From Chloranthus sessilifolius (Eukaryota; Streptophyta; Magnoliopsida; Chloranthales; Chloranthaceae), in NCBI GenBank assembly GCA_021018995.1, contig CM037587.1, forward strand, positions 66,855,604-66,919,603: 64,000 nt of DNA, in the 5' to 3' direction. Numbering within the stretch: position 1 is the first letter of the stretch; every line of letters starts with the position of its first letter. The notes beneath the pieces are model-generated. The model was not told the DNA's origin. It saw only the letters and a list, made by a program, of their open reading frames with translations, and did no database searches. Shown piece by piece: positions 39,202-50,907 of this stretch. The position numbers and the translations under genes were made by a program.

Positions 39202-40234
39202 GTATTGGTGTCCCCTTTCTTATTTAAGTGGTTACCAACAAATATAGACAAATATAAGGAAGGTATTGCCAAATATAATCAGGTATTGGGTAAACTAGGT
39301 TCAAATAAAAGGAAGGGAGTCGACTCAAGGCAAGTCGGGTTGGGTTAGGAACTTCAAACCGAACCCAACAAATTTAATAAACAGGTTCAGATTTTCAATC
39401 TAACTTGTTAAAAATCTGAACCTAGTTCTTTTGTCACTAATATGTTAATAGCTACTGATCCATCAAACATTGATAAGCTTCCTCTTGGATGTCCATATGT
39501 TAATAGTTACTGATCCATATGACAATCTTAATGACCAGATCAAATTTTCAATCTGATGGATTATAATTTTATAAAAAGAAAATGAAAATAAAAATAAAAA
39601 TTGTTAGTATATAATCTGACAAGCCTATTTTTTTTATGCCTTATCTATGTTCCATCTGTCAAAAAATCAGTTTGCTTTGGTGTTCTTGATTTGCTTTCGA
39701 ATATTTTGAAGAGACTTGAACCTTTGTTTTTAAATTATATAATGAGGCACTCCAGATTTTCATAAAATTAGTTCACTCTTTTCATTTGATCTTAAAACTT
39801 CCCTGAATCGGTAAAATTCGCCATGTGGACCACTAGCCTTAAATTGTCCTACCCGATTCAACAAATTTCTGTATTAATGAGTGATTAGCCTTTTATTTTG
39901 GAGATTGCTGATTTAGTTGGTTGAATTTTAAAAGGTGCTTCCGAATTATTATTTTTTCCGTTCTTAAAGGTAAGGCGCGTCTTGTTTTTTGTTATCATGA
40001 TCATAGTCACAAAAATTCATTTATACGTAAAAAAAATTGCTTTTAGGACATGTTTTTGACCAAAATGTATGAGAATTGAGGTGTTTGTATGTAAAAATAT
40101 CTAAAGCACTATTTTCGTTTAAAAGTGCTTTGTACATTGTTTTTGGTATAAAAAATGTTTTTAAACAGAAAAAAGTATATTAATTTTTTATGTTATTTTC
40201 TTGTGTATTCCATTGTTTCAATTTTTTAAAAATT
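39202..40234. other. Composite-element spacer, AT-rich
   Basis: 39,340-39,425 has AGTCGGGTTGGGTTAGG and a small inverted pair (AACAGGTTCAGATTTTCAATC / GTTAAAAATCTGAACCTAG). Nothing else is recognised. Ends at the Gypsy target site CCTAA (40,235-40,239). Confidence 0.35.
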
Positions 40235-40239
40235 CCTAA

Positions 40240-42893
40240 TGTAATAGCCCGAAAAATCACGCTAAACTATGACCTCGGGATTCGTGCCCGATTGGTCACA
40301 AGTTTGACCAATCAGGAGATCAAGAGTTAGCATAGAATGTGATGAACGGACGAGATGTGATGGGTTGAATGCCTATGTGGTGTGTGTTGTGAATGTGAAG
40401 TCGCATACACCTACCGCGGTGTATGTGCTCAACACACACACGTGAGGAAAGGGATAAAAGGGTTTAATAACCCTAAATGTGTGTTTTTGGTGGTTGAGAG
40501 AGAAGTAAAGAAGAGAGAGAGAGAGGAGTTATTGCAACTGATTTGGAGGGGGGATTCAAGCGATAAAAGTCGGATTCAACACGGTTTGGATCTGTTAGAG
40601 CCAAAGCTGGAAACCCTAGCCTTCCAACCATTTGATTTGAAATCAATTCGAGATTGATTCAAGGTAAATTTTTGTAATCAAATGCATAGATTATAGTTGT
40701 GGTTGAAAGTGGGTTAAATCATAGGATAATGGGTTAGAAAAATAGAGGAAAAGTATGGAAGAAGATTCGAGAAGAACAAATTTGAATCTGACAATTTTGA
40801 TTAATCGAAATTGGGTTTCGATTAATCAAAATTTGCCAGGAAGTTGAAAGGTCAGAGGACCCCGATTTCGATTAATCGACCTGGGATTTCGATTGATCGA
40901 TTTGGGTATCGATTAATCGACTGGGAACCTCCAGTGGACCCCAGGGGTTGGAGGAAAGGACTTGAGGGAAATCGACTAATCGAAATGGGATTTCGATTAA
41001 TCGATTTCAGTTTTCGATTAATCGATTTGGGATCGATTAATCAATTTTAGGAACTCGACTACTCGAATCGAGAATTGACTTTGCGAAACTGAGAATTTCG
41101 ATTAATCGAATTAGGATTCGATTAATCGAATGAAAACTCGACTACTCGAATTGAGAATAGACTTTGCGAAACTGAGAATTTCGATTAATCGAATTAGGAT
41201 TCGATTAATCGAATGAAAATCGAACTACTCGAATTGAGAATCGACTTTGCAAAACTGAGAATTTCGATTAATCGAATTAGGATTCGATTAATCGAATGAA
41301 AATCGAACTACTCGAATTGAGAATCGACTTTGCGAAACAGAGAATTTCGATTAATCGAATGAGATTCGATTAATCGATATTGACTTTCGATTAATCGATT
41401 TTGGAAATTGATTAATCGACTGAGATAAAATATGTTGACTTTTGGGTTTGACTTTAAGATTCTTGGAGAGTCTTAGACCTTCTTTATTGCATCCTTTGTG
41501 ATGTGTTTCACCTGTTATGTGGTACCATAGGTGGTACGTGTGGACTAGTGCACAAGGAGCCACGTGGGACCTTGATGCAATGATCAAATGAAGACTTGAG
41601 GTAGGGAACACCTTGAACATGTACTTTATTTTACAAGAGCATGTATGTAGTGATATAGAATTCAATTCAAATGTTTATTTCTTAAGAATTTGTGAAAAGT
41701 GTGTGTGTGACATCCATAAGGGTAATCATGAGGAGCGATCCCTGTGGGATGAAGAAGTAAAGAGATAAGAGCATCAGGTGTGATGCAAGTAAATGGATAC
41801 ATCCCAAGGATGTATCCAAGGATTGAATCATGTTTGATAGGGCCTAACTGATATAAGATAGCACACTTACACGGTGAATAACTATATGTAAGGCACCGAT
41901 ATTTTTGTTATTTGAGGTTTGATAGGTTACCCCACCGACGTGGCGGGATATCCACGACTGACACGGCAGGATATCCGTGACCGATACGGCGGCGAAACCG
42001 TAGGCCAGTGCGGAGGCTTATCCGTACATAATAAGCACACCCTAGGGGTGTTGATTGAGACAAGTGAGACCCCGCCACCAATCCCCAGGGGAAAGGGGCT
42101 TGGGTACTATATTTGTATTCCCAGGGAATACGTTAAAACTGTCTATATAGATGACGATGAAGGGTATCTCATCGGGGCTCAATACCATATTGCTCGGGGA
42201 TTACTTAAGTTGAAAGTTTAAGTTTTGCTTTAGGCCTTTTCAGCATCATTCATGAGTAAATGAAAACATAAGTAATCAACAGTAAAACGAAATGCTTTTT
42301 AACTGTTTTCATCAATAACTGCATAGACACATCATGCATGGCATATCATGGAATATATGTGAGTTATAATTTATATGTTCAACTGTGTTTGTTCCCTATT
42401 GAGCTAGGATGTAGCTCACCCTATAGACTATACGTCGCAGGTCCACTACTAGCAGCTGCCGAGGCTTCAGGAGACGCTGACTTTGAGTCGGACTCTGCGG
42501 TGACGAGTTGGAGCCACCTCCTGAGGACTTCTTCTAGAGGACTCCGTTGTGCCACTTTGAGGGCTTTTTAGAGAGATTTTGTACGGCTTGGTATGTCAAG
42601 CCTTGGTTTTGTTTAAAACCATGTACATAAGGAGTTGGGATTATTCTTTTGGGACGAACCATCCGTGATGATTTCTATCATCGATGGTTCGGATCGGTTC
42701 TCCATTCATGCAGAGGCATGAGGGTAGAACTGTCTTTTGGGAAGTTAATTAATATAGATTTAAATTTCGCAAATTCGTTTATTATACTTTTCGATGCTTG
42801 ATATATCAGTGTTCCGTGCTTAGCTAAAGGGCACGGTCAAGATGATCGTGCTGATGGCACGGGTTTCGGGGTGCCGAAATCCGGGCTGTCACA
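40240..42893 (+). repeat. 5' LTR of the chromovirus
   Basis: 2,654 bp. Blocks: a leader with ACACACGTGAGG; an array of TCGATTAATCGA palindromes (40,796-41,425) whose centre is four tandem units of about 83 bp (from 41,056); GC-rich units (41,931-42,020, CCGACGTGGCGGGATATCC, CACGGCAGGATATCC, TACGGCGG); the conserved hairpin GAGCTAGGATGTAGCTC (42,401) followed by ACTATACGTCGCAGGTCC; and the end GGGGTGCCGAAATCCGGGC. Confidence 0.9.
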
Positions 42894-42895
42894 GT

Positions 42896-42907
42896 TGGTA
42901 TCAGAGC
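42896..42907 (+). other. Primer-binding site (initiator tRNA-Met)
   Basis: TGGTATCAGAGC two bases after the LTR end CACA; the standard PBS of this retrotransposon class. Confidence 0.9.
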
Positions 42908-42984
42908 TAATTCTTTTAGCAATTTTGACAATTATTCTTTGGGTCAGAACATAGGGGCTTCTGCTAACGAAACGTTAGTTTCAA

Positions 42985-43999
42985 ATGCAGCCGCAAATGT
43001 CATCTAGAGGAAGAGGCCGACCAAGGGGAGGCCAACAGAGGAGTCTACGTAGTGGAGATGGTTACATCTCTCCTACTAATAGAGTGCCTTTAGGAGGTAC
43101 TGAGGCCCCAGGGGGCAGTAGTAGTAGACAACGGGATGAAGAAGATCGAGAGCATCAAGATCAAGATCTAAGAGAACAAGAAAGATTGAGAGAAAGACAA
43201 GAGGACAGAGAAGAGCGACAAAGGATGATGCACACTATGGAGACTATGGCAGCTGCCATGGCACAACAAGCCGCATCCTTTGCAGCTCATGCATCAAGAG
43301 AACAGCAGCCACCTACACCACCTGTAGGACCTGCGTTGCCTGTGCCCTCATCTTTTACAGAGTTTAGGAGGATGAGACCTCCTTCATTTTCTTGTGCACA
43401 CAATGGCCGCTGAGAACTGGCTGATGGAGATGGAGAAAGTCTTTAGCGTGCTGACATGCACGGAAGATGAGAGTGTGAGATGGGCAGCTTACATGTTGGA
43501 TGGGGAGGCTGGGCCTTGGTGGAAGTCCGTGATACGGACTCGGGCTCAAGAGACCCCAGAGTTGCCTTGGACTTGGGAGGAGTTTGTTGAGGAGTTCAAC
43601 AAACAATATTTTCCGGAAGTAGTGAGGAACCAACTTGAGATACAATTTTTACAATTAGTGCAAGGGACAATGACAGTGAGAGAATATGGGGTAGAGTTTC
43701 TACGACTTGCCCGTTTTGCTCCGGATTACGTCGTTACTGAAGTGATGAAGTCCAAGAGGTTTCAGCAAGGTTTGAAGCCTGAAGTTAGAGGAGGCGTAGC
43801 TCCATTTCAGCTGAGGACCTATGAAGAGGTCATGAGTAAAGCGCTAGTGGTTGAAGAGGAGAATACAAATCGATATAGACAGAGGGAGCAGCAGAGGGGA
43901 GGAAATGAACAAGGAAGAACGGGGGCCTACGAACCGGTGAACAAAAAGCCGAGGTTCAGAGGCCCAAAATCGAGACCACAGTTCCCAAGGGGGTTTTAA
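42985..43999 (+). pseudogene. Chromovirus gag (capsid)
   Basis: Start MQPQMSSRGRGRPRGG, an Arg/Gln/Glu-rich N-terminus (REQERLRERQEDREERQ), then PSSFTEFRRMRPPSFS. A frameshift and small deletion lie near 43,393, where relatives have GQxEPMDAENW. The gag domain continues in the other frame: ENWLMEMEKVFSVLTC, AAYMLDGEAGPWWKSV, WEEFVEEFNKQYFP, EFLRLARFAPDYV, RFQQGLKPEVRGG. It ends early at a TAA before the zinc knuckles. A homologous gag lies at 63,238-64,000. Confidence 0.85.
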
Positions 44000-44103
44000 G
44001 ACAAAGAACAACAACAACACCAACAGAGGTTTCCATTACTTGCGTCGGGGAGACCTTTACGCTATGAGAACCCTGCCATGTCTCATCGGGCGCCACTAAC
44101 ACA

Positions 44104-44346
44104 GTGGTTCTCGTCTTGCTTTTTCAGACCTCGAGACTTGCAAAGTGTGGCAAGCCTCATAGGACGGTGGATTGTAGAATGGGAGCTAGGGGTTGTTTCC
44201 GATGTGGCAAGGTGGGCCACTTGATCAAGGATTGCCCCGAGACGGATAAGAGAAAGAGTTTGCTTCAAAGACGACCACCAATTCAAGCAAGGAAGCCGAT
44301 CGTGTGGGAGAGTTTATGCCACCGTCAGAAGGTGGAATGTGCATGA
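44104..44346 (+). pseudogene. Gag nucleocapsid zinc knuckles
   Basis: CGKPHRTVDC (44,146) is a partial first knuckle; GCFRCGKVGHLIKDCPETDK (44,191-44,250) is a complete CX2CX4HX4C knuckle for RNA binding. It is out of frame with the upstream capsid ORF. The natural continuation (RVYATV..VHDVIQ) is in yet another frame leading to the intron-like segment at 44,358. Confidence 0.8.
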
Positions 44347-44357
44347 CGTCATACAAG

Positions 44358-44530
44358 GTGAGACTTTTTTTAAAATTAAAGAAAGTTTTCATTTCATCAA
44401 AATTTTAGATAGAGAAGGAGCATGCATCAGAAATTGAATAGATATATATTTTTATATATACAAAAGCTGTATGTGAATTAATAGTGTAAATTGATGTGTA
44501 AAATATTGTATGCATGTATGTATACTATAG
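44358..44530 (+). other. Intron-like 173-nt insert at the gag/protease junction
   Basis: Donor ATACAAG|GTGAGA and acceptor ATACTATAG|GTACTC. Removing it joins ...VHDVIQ to GTLNIYEKGC in frame (G|GT codon), matching the uninterrupted family phrase VxxGTL before the protease. The insert is very AT-rich with several stops. It could be a real intron, or an insertion that happens to have splice-like ends. Confidence 0.5.
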
Positions 44531-44847
44531 GTACTCTAAATATATATGAAAAAGGATGCTTCGGTGGATATGATGCTCGAGTGTTGATAGACCCAGGGTC
44601 TACCCACTCATTCGTCACTCCACGTTTCGCCAAGAAGATGGAGATTGTTCCAGAGACGTTGGATTTCGTCCTATCTGTGTCTATTCCGACTGGAGAGTTA
44701 GTAGACACGGAGTTAGCATGCAAATCCATCATTGTAGCAGTTCGAGACTTAGAGGTGCACGAACTAGAAGCAAAGTTGATACTGTTAGACATGCAAGGGT
44801 TTGATGTGATCCGCATTGTGCAACCGTCGATTGCAAGAATAAGGTAG
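44531..44847 (+). pseudogene. Chromovirus aspartic protease
   Basis: Retropepsin-like: ARVLIDPGSTHSFVTPRFA, then LACKSIIVAVRDLEV and [12 protein letters not shown] (family: L.MxxFDVILGMDWL). The active site triplet is DPG (44,590-44,598) instead of DSG/DTG, which should inactivate it. A frameshift follows at about 44,820. Confidence 0.8.
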
Positions 44848-44859
44848 TCATTTTCAGAC

Positions 44860-45782
44860 CCAACACAAGAAGATCATTTCGGTTTCAAGGAGTGAGGTCG
44901 TCATCTGTGCCACTGATCTCAGCAGTAAGGGCCGAGAAAATGATCAGAAAGGGTTGTAGTGGATACTTGGCTTTCTTAAAGGAGGACAAGGAAGAAAAGA
45001 ACGTCATTTCTGAGATAGCAGTTGTGCGAGACTTCGCTGACGTGTTTTCAGAGGAATTGCCTGGATTACCTCCAGAAAGAGAAGTAGAATTCGCCATTGA
45101 CTTAGCACCAGGAACGGAGCCTATTTCGAAAGCACCTTATAGAATGGCTCCTGCTGAATTAAAGGAGTTGAAGGAACAACTACAAGAGCTTATGGACAAG
45201 GGGTTTGTTAGACCAAGTGTATCTCCATGGGGAGCACCAGTCTTGTTTGTCAAGAAAAAGGACGGGTCAATGCGGCTATGCATTGACTATCGACAATTGA
45301 ACAAACTCACTGTGAAGAGCCACTACCCTTTGCCTAGAATTGACGATCTATTCGACCAACTGTAAGGAGCAAGGTATTTTTCCAAGATCGACCTGAGATC
45401 TGGGTATCATCGATTCTTGAGTCAAAGTGAGGACATTCGAGAAGGCGACTTTAGGACACGATATGGACACTATGAATTCCTTGTGATGCCGTTTGGATTG
45501 ACGAATGCTCCGACATCGTTTATGGATCTGATGAACCGAGTGTTTAAACCACACTTGGACTCCTGCATCGTAGTGTTTGTTGATGATATACTAATATACT
45601 CCAAATCCAAGACGGAACACGAAGAACACTTGAGGATTGCTCTACAGACGCTACGTGAACACCAATTGTACGCCAAACTCAGCAAGTGTGAGTTTTGGTT
45701 GGAAGAGGTTAGCTTTTTGGGACATGTTGTCTCAAAGCATGGTGTCATTGTGGATCCAAAGAAAGATAGAAGCGATAGTTAA
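44860..45782 (+). pseudogene. Chromovirus reverse transcriptase
   Basis: Linker [20 protein letters not shown], then [110 protein letters not shown] (catalytic FVDD, 45,574-45,600), [19 protein letters not shown]. One nonsense codon TAA at 45,363 replaces the usual Gln after DQL; otherwise the domain reads well. A frameshift follows near 45,760. Confidence 0.9.
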
Positions 45783-46390
45783 ATGGGAGCAACCAAAGAC
45801 GGACCGATGTCCAAGTTTTCGGGCTTAGCGAGCTATTATCGACGCTTTCGTTGAGGGGTTTTCAAAGATATCGGGACCTCTCACAAAGTCGACACGAAAA
45901 GATTCAAGGTTTGAGTGGAGTGAGGGCGAGAAGAGTTTTCAAGAACTCAAACGAGACTCACTTCGCCCGTGTTAGCGATCCCTTGCAAAGTGGAGGATAC
46001 GCCGTGTACAAATGATGCGTCATACAATGGCCTTGGTTGTGTGCTCAACCAACACAAGAAGGTGATAGCTTACGAATCAAGACAGCTGAAGGAACACGAG
46101 AAAAATTACCCGACTCATGACTTGGAACTAGCAGCAGTCATTTTTGCGCTGAAGATTTGGAGACATTACTTGTATGGTGAGACTTTTGAAATTTTCACCG
46201 ATCATAAGAGCCTCCGATATCTCTTTACACAGAAGGAGCTCAACATGAGACAGCGCAGGTGGATGGAATTCCTCAAGGATTATGATTGCTCCATACAATA
46301 CCATCCTGGCAAGGCGAATGTAGTAGCCGATGCATTGAGTCGGAAAGGTTCAGCTCAGTTAGCTTCTTTGATTTTGGGAATGCACCGATG
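45783..46390 (+). pseudogene. Chromovirus RNase H
   Basis: After a degraded connection (FSGLASYYRRFVEGFSKI-like in shifted frames) the RNase H reads [96 protein letters not shown]. The first catalytic Asp segment (YTDAS) is NDAS here. Frameshifts precede 45,969. Confidence 0.85.
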
Positions 46391-47870
46391 GAAATTTTTG
46401 GAAGACCTGGCATTCTATGATGCGAATATTGAGTCAAAGGACACCGGATCCTTTTTGGCTAACATATCAGTAAAGCCAGTGATATTTGAGCATATCCACG
46501 ATCTACAGATGAAAGATCCGACATTAACAAAGATTCATCAAGACGTGAGTGAAGGCATTAGGTCGGACTTCTCAGTAAAAGAAGATGGTTCGTTGTTGTT
46601 TAAAGGCCGTCTATGCATTCCGGACAATGCCGATCTAAGACGAACGATTCTTGATGAGGCCCATAAGTCAAATTATGCTATCCACCCTGGTAGCACCAAA
46701 ATGTACCAAGATTTGAAAAAGAACTACGGTGGAGAGGATCAAAACAAGACGGGCGAAAGCACGTGTCACGGTGTTTGACTTGTCGAAGTGAAGGTTGATC
46801 ATAGACATCCTGCTGGACTATTGCAACCTTTACCAATCCCAGAATGGAAGTGGGAATCGATCTCAATGGACTTCATTGTTGGATTACCTCGTACTGCCAA
46901 GAGACACAATGCCATTTGGGTCGTCGTAGACCGATTAACCAAATCAACAGACTTTTGCGTACAATACTACATATACGAAGTGGCGAGATCTATACATGAA
47001 GGAGATTGTAAGATTACATGGGATTCCAAAGATAGTTTGGATCGTGATCCACTATATACGTCCAAGTTTTGGAAGAAATTTCAAGAAGGAATGGGAACAC
47101 GACTAGACTTTAGTTCAGCTTTCCATCCTCAAACTGATGGGCAAACAGAGCGAGTGAACCAAGTAATAGAAGACATGCTCAGGGCTTGCATGCTTGATAT
47201 GCAAGGATACTGGGATGAGTATCTACCGATGCTCGAGTTCGCATATAACAACAGTTTCCAAACGAGCATTGGCATGGCAATCCGATGAAGCTCTGTATGG
47301 ACGACGATGCAAGTCACCTCTAAATTGGGAGGAAACAGGTGAGAAGTTTGTGTTAGGACCAAAACTACTTGAAGATAAAGCTACCGTCGTTCAAATTATC
47401 AGAGAAAGGTTGAAGATAGCACAGAGTAGACAGAAAAGTTACGCCGACATGAAGCGGACTAGTGTCGACTATAAGGTGGGCGAGCACGTGTTTGTGAAAG
47501 TATCACCTATGAAAGGTGTAATGAGATTTGGCAAGAGAGGGAAGTTAAGTCCACGTTATGTTGGACCATTTGAAATTTTGGGACGAGTAGGTGAAGTTGC
47601 ATATCGCATTGGTTTACCACCGCTGTTTGATCGAGTACATAATGTTTTCCACATATTGATGCTCAGGAAGTACGTGAATGATCCGTCTCATGTATTAGGA
47701 AAGCAACCTATAGAGATGTGTGAGGACATGAGCATGATAGAGGAACCAGTGGAAATCTTGGATCGAAAAGAACAAGCATCAAGACTAAAGTGATTCCCTT
47801 AGTGCTTGTTCAGTGGAACAACCATCCTAAAGAAGAGGCTACTTGGGAACGAGAGGCCGATGTGAAAGAA
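46391..47870 (+). pseudogene. Chromovirus integrase with GPY/F module and chromodomain
   Basis: HHCC zinc region [20 protein letters not shown] (second half broken at about 46,730). Core: WKWESISMDFIVGLPRT (Asp 1), DRDPLYTSKFWKKFQ (Asp 2), FHPQTDGQTERVNQVIEDML (Glu). A frameshift at 47,285 is followed by KLSPRYVGPFEILGRVGEVA (GPY/F) and VFHILMLRKYV. The chromodomain is in a shifted frame at 47,790-47,870: IPLVLVQWNNHPKEEATWER. A chromodomain at this place marks a chromovirus. Confidence 0.87.
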
Positions 47871-48114
47871 TAATATCCAGCCTTGTTTCCAACGACATGA
47901 GAATTCAATGTAAACCACGAACGTGTTCGTAGAATCTCCACGATCCTTGTAATTCGATGGAAATTTTGCTCGATTGTATGATTAAAGGAATATTTTTCCT
48001 TCTTGTGTATATATGACCAAGTGTATGTATTTTTATGGAACCATGAACCACTTGATGTCATAAACTACCAAAAGAAATCAAAGAAACAAAGAGATTGAAA
48101 TTCTGCAGAAATTG

Positions 48115-48815
48115 GGCAAAACCGATTAATCGAATTTCGAATCGATTAATCGATTTGGAATTTCGATTAATCGATTTTGTTCAATTAGTCGACTGGCATG
48201 TACCAGTGACTGGAAATTGAAAGGAGAGTTAGAATATACATAGAAGGCAAATTTCGATTGATCGAGTTGGAATCTCGATTAATCGATTTGGGATCGACTA
48301 ATCGATTTTGAGAATCGATTAATCGATATTGGATTTCGATTAATCGAACTGGAATCTCGATTAATCGATTTACTTATGGGACTTGGAAGAAATTGAAGTC
48401 AGATAGACGATTTCGATTAATCGAAGTGAATTTTGATTAATCGAAGTGAATTTCGATTAATCGATTTTGAAATTTCGATTAATCGAAATGGATTTCGACT
48501 AATCGAATACTTAATGAATTCTGGAAATATAGAAGTTACTACACGATTTCGATTAATCGAAGTAAATTTCGATTAATCGATTTTGAATTTTCGATTAATC
48601 GAAATGGATTTCGATTAATCGACTGGCTCGCGCCAGTGAGCTCAAAAAACTTAAATTTTTAAACGGATGCGATTTCGATTAATCGAAATGTTTTCGATTA
48701 ATCAAATTTAACTTTCGATTGATCGATTTGAGAAATCGATTAATCGATTTTACGCGGCTTAACCTAGTTTTGAATTTTGATTAATCGAAATAGAATTTCG
48801 ATTAATCGAAAAAGC
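48115..48815 (+). repeat. Internal array of TCGATTAATCGA palindromes
   Basis: More than twenty copies of (A/T)TTCGATTAATCGA(A/T) or one-base variants spaced 15-40 bp. They lie between the integrase end and the TATA-like sequence of the extra ORF. It is not part of the LTR but has the same motif as the LTR arrays of this element. Confidence 0.85.
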
Positions 48816-48816
48816 C

Positions 48817-48827
48817 TATATATATAA
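48817..48827 (+). promoter_or_regulatory. TATA-like box upstream of the extra ORF
   Basis: CCTATATATATAAAAATTGG, 220 bp before the ATG at 49,047. It is followed by a pyrimidine-rich, CCAACCAACCGAG-containing leader and a possible leader intron donor AAG|GTAAAC at 48,972. Suggests a separate transcript; this is inference. Confidence 0.5.
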
Positions 48828-49046
48828 AAATTGGGGATTTCATTTCCCATTCAAAATTTTTCTTGCTTGGGATTTTGGGCGTTTCATCTTCTCCTTCTTC
48901 TCCAACCAACCGAGTGGTCTAGGGTTTGGATCTTCCGTTGATTCGCTTCCGAATCCGCCTTCGAAACTTAAGGTAAACCCTAGATTTCCGCTTTTCTTTC
49001 AATTTGAGTTAGTTAAAAACCCTAGATTCGTCCTATTTCACCCAAA

Positions 49047-50619
49047 ATGCCGCCCAAAACCCGATTATCTTCGAAGAAGGCGACTTCTAAGTTGCCGGTT
49101 AGGCGTAAGAACGCCGCACCACCACCACCTACCCCATCGCCGGTGAGGACTCCATCACCGTCGGCATCGGAGACCACCTCCGGTTCGACGAGCGCGTCTA
49201 CGCGCGAGTCTTCTCCACACCCATGCCCCCACCACCCACTAATGTAATACAACCAAACCAAGACCTTTGAGGTCGATCGTCATCGACCCTACCCTATTCA
49301 CCGATCCCGATGTGCCGGGCGAGACCCAATGGGCTCGAAACTACCTCAATAACGCCGGCCTCGGCAACCTTCTCAAACCAATCCGGGGTTCATACTACCC
49401 TAGATTGGTTAGACTGTTCTACCAAGGGCTAACCGATGGCCCTACCGATGATTGTATTTTGACCAAGATCGAGGGTCGTCTATACACGATCACTCGTCGT
49501 CACATCCACGAGGTACTCGAGTGTTACCTCGATTTCACTCCAGAGACCACCTTATTCCCACCCTTCGAGGAGGACCCTCGATTCGAGGAGGTCATGACCC
49601 GCATGACCAATGGTAAAAAGGGGTCGGGCTCCTCCATCAAGAGGGTTGACCTTCCACACTATATGTGGATGCTCGACTCGGTGATAAAGTGCAACCTTTA
49701 CCCGATGTGCCACGACACCGAGCGCGTGGACAAAGTGCAACATGCACTTTATGCGGCCTTCTGTGGCCGGTGGTTCGACGCCACAATGGTCATCCTAGAA
49801 GGGATGAAATACATCAAGGGCAAGCTAATGAAGGGCAACATGCGGCCCAAGGAGAAGATGCCGTATGCTCGGCTCATCTCGAGCATGTTGGAGTGCTACT
49901 CCGACGAGCCCTCCTACAGCATCTCGCCTCACGAGGTGAGGGCTACGTATCGCGTGAAGACGTTTACGAAGTCTTCATGGACCCGTAGCTACAATCTGCT
50001 CAAGCGGACCCTACCAGCTCCGGGTCTCGCTCCAGCCCCAGCCGTAGCAGCAGCAGCAGCGGTAGCACCGCCACCACCCCCACCACCTCAGCAGGACCCA
50101 CCCGTGGGTGGGGCACACCCTATTCCCGCCGAGCCATCCGTGGAGAGGGTTCCCTCCCACACCACAGCCTCACCGACCCCACCTGCCCACTCCGCGCCCG
50201 CGTCACCCACCTCATCCTACCGCCGGCGCGCCGCTCCATCCGGTCCTACCATCGAGGACGTGTTGGCTCGCATGGAGGCCAACAACGAGCGGATGAACCG
50301 GAGGATGGACTTCTTGATGTTCCACACCCTCCGCTACATCTACTCGACGGACTACCACCGCTACCTCGCCCAGGAGGAGGAGTGGACCGCTGGACGCACC
50401 GCCTTCCATCGAGGACCCGTCTTCCATCCTACCCCAGCCACTACAGACGCGGTTCCTTCCACATCTGCCTCCGCTCTGCCGACTGAGACGCTTCCACCAC
50501 CGTCGCCACCACCGCAGCTGCAACCACCTCCAGCAGACCCGCCAGCCACTGAAGTACCGTCACCTCAGATGGAGCAGCCTGCTCCAGCACCAGACCTGCC
50601 TGGCGGGGGGATTGCATGA
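49047..50619 (+). CDS. Extra ORF of the chromovirus (plant transposon protein-like, function unknown)
   Basis: ATG at 49,047 (MPPKTRLSSKKATSKLPVRR, basic then Pro/Ser-rich) runs to a stop at 49,247. The main part is open in another frame from 49,267 to 50,619 (450 codons), so there is a frameshift or splice at about 49,215-49,267. The folded-looking part TQWARNYLNNAG, GSYYPRLVRLFYQGL, KIEGRLYTITRRHIHEVLEC, LPHYMWMLDSVIKCNLYPMC resembles the putative plant transposon/retrotransposon protein domain (Transposase_32 type) of unknown role. The C-terminus is low complexity (Ala and Pro runs) with a possible helical stretch ANNERMNRRMDFL. The region is clearly GC-richer than everything around it. 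Not needed for the basic chromovirus cycle. Confidence 0.65.
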
Positions 50620-50907
50620 GTTTTATTTTTTTATGAGTCATGATTGTATAGATGTATGTTTTGTACGCCAACTCATGTGGCGCCTTGTAAAAAAAAAATT
50701 TGCTGATATTAATAGAAATCCAAACTTTTTGTGTACATTGTTCACATTCGTCAAATTTAAATTCTATGCTAGTATATGTAACTAATTTAATGTGTTTGAG
50801 TCAACTGGATCGCCTCACCTGAGAGTGTCGGGGGGGGGGGCGAGAGAGACCCAGCCAGACAAACCTTGGATTATTTTTGAGGACAAAAATTCCCAAGGTG
50901 GGGAGGA
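50620..50907 (+). other. 3' UTR and polypurine tract of the chromovirus
   Basis: After the extra ORF stop: a TTTGTACGCC stretch, A9 (50,691), G10 (50,831-50,840), and then CAAGGTGGGGAGGA, the polypurine tract, directly before the 3' LTR start at 50,908. Confidence 0.75.

Noticed and set aside
41919-42221. 100-codon open frame present in both chromovirus LTRs (also 52,594-52,896)
   Set aside because: It runs through GC-rich tandem units and the U3/R region; no domain, and it is present only because the LTRs are identical.
50212-50671. Minus-strand frames rich in Gly/Val opposite the extra chromovirus ORF
   Set aside because: Shadows of GC-rich Pro/Ala codons on the plus strand.
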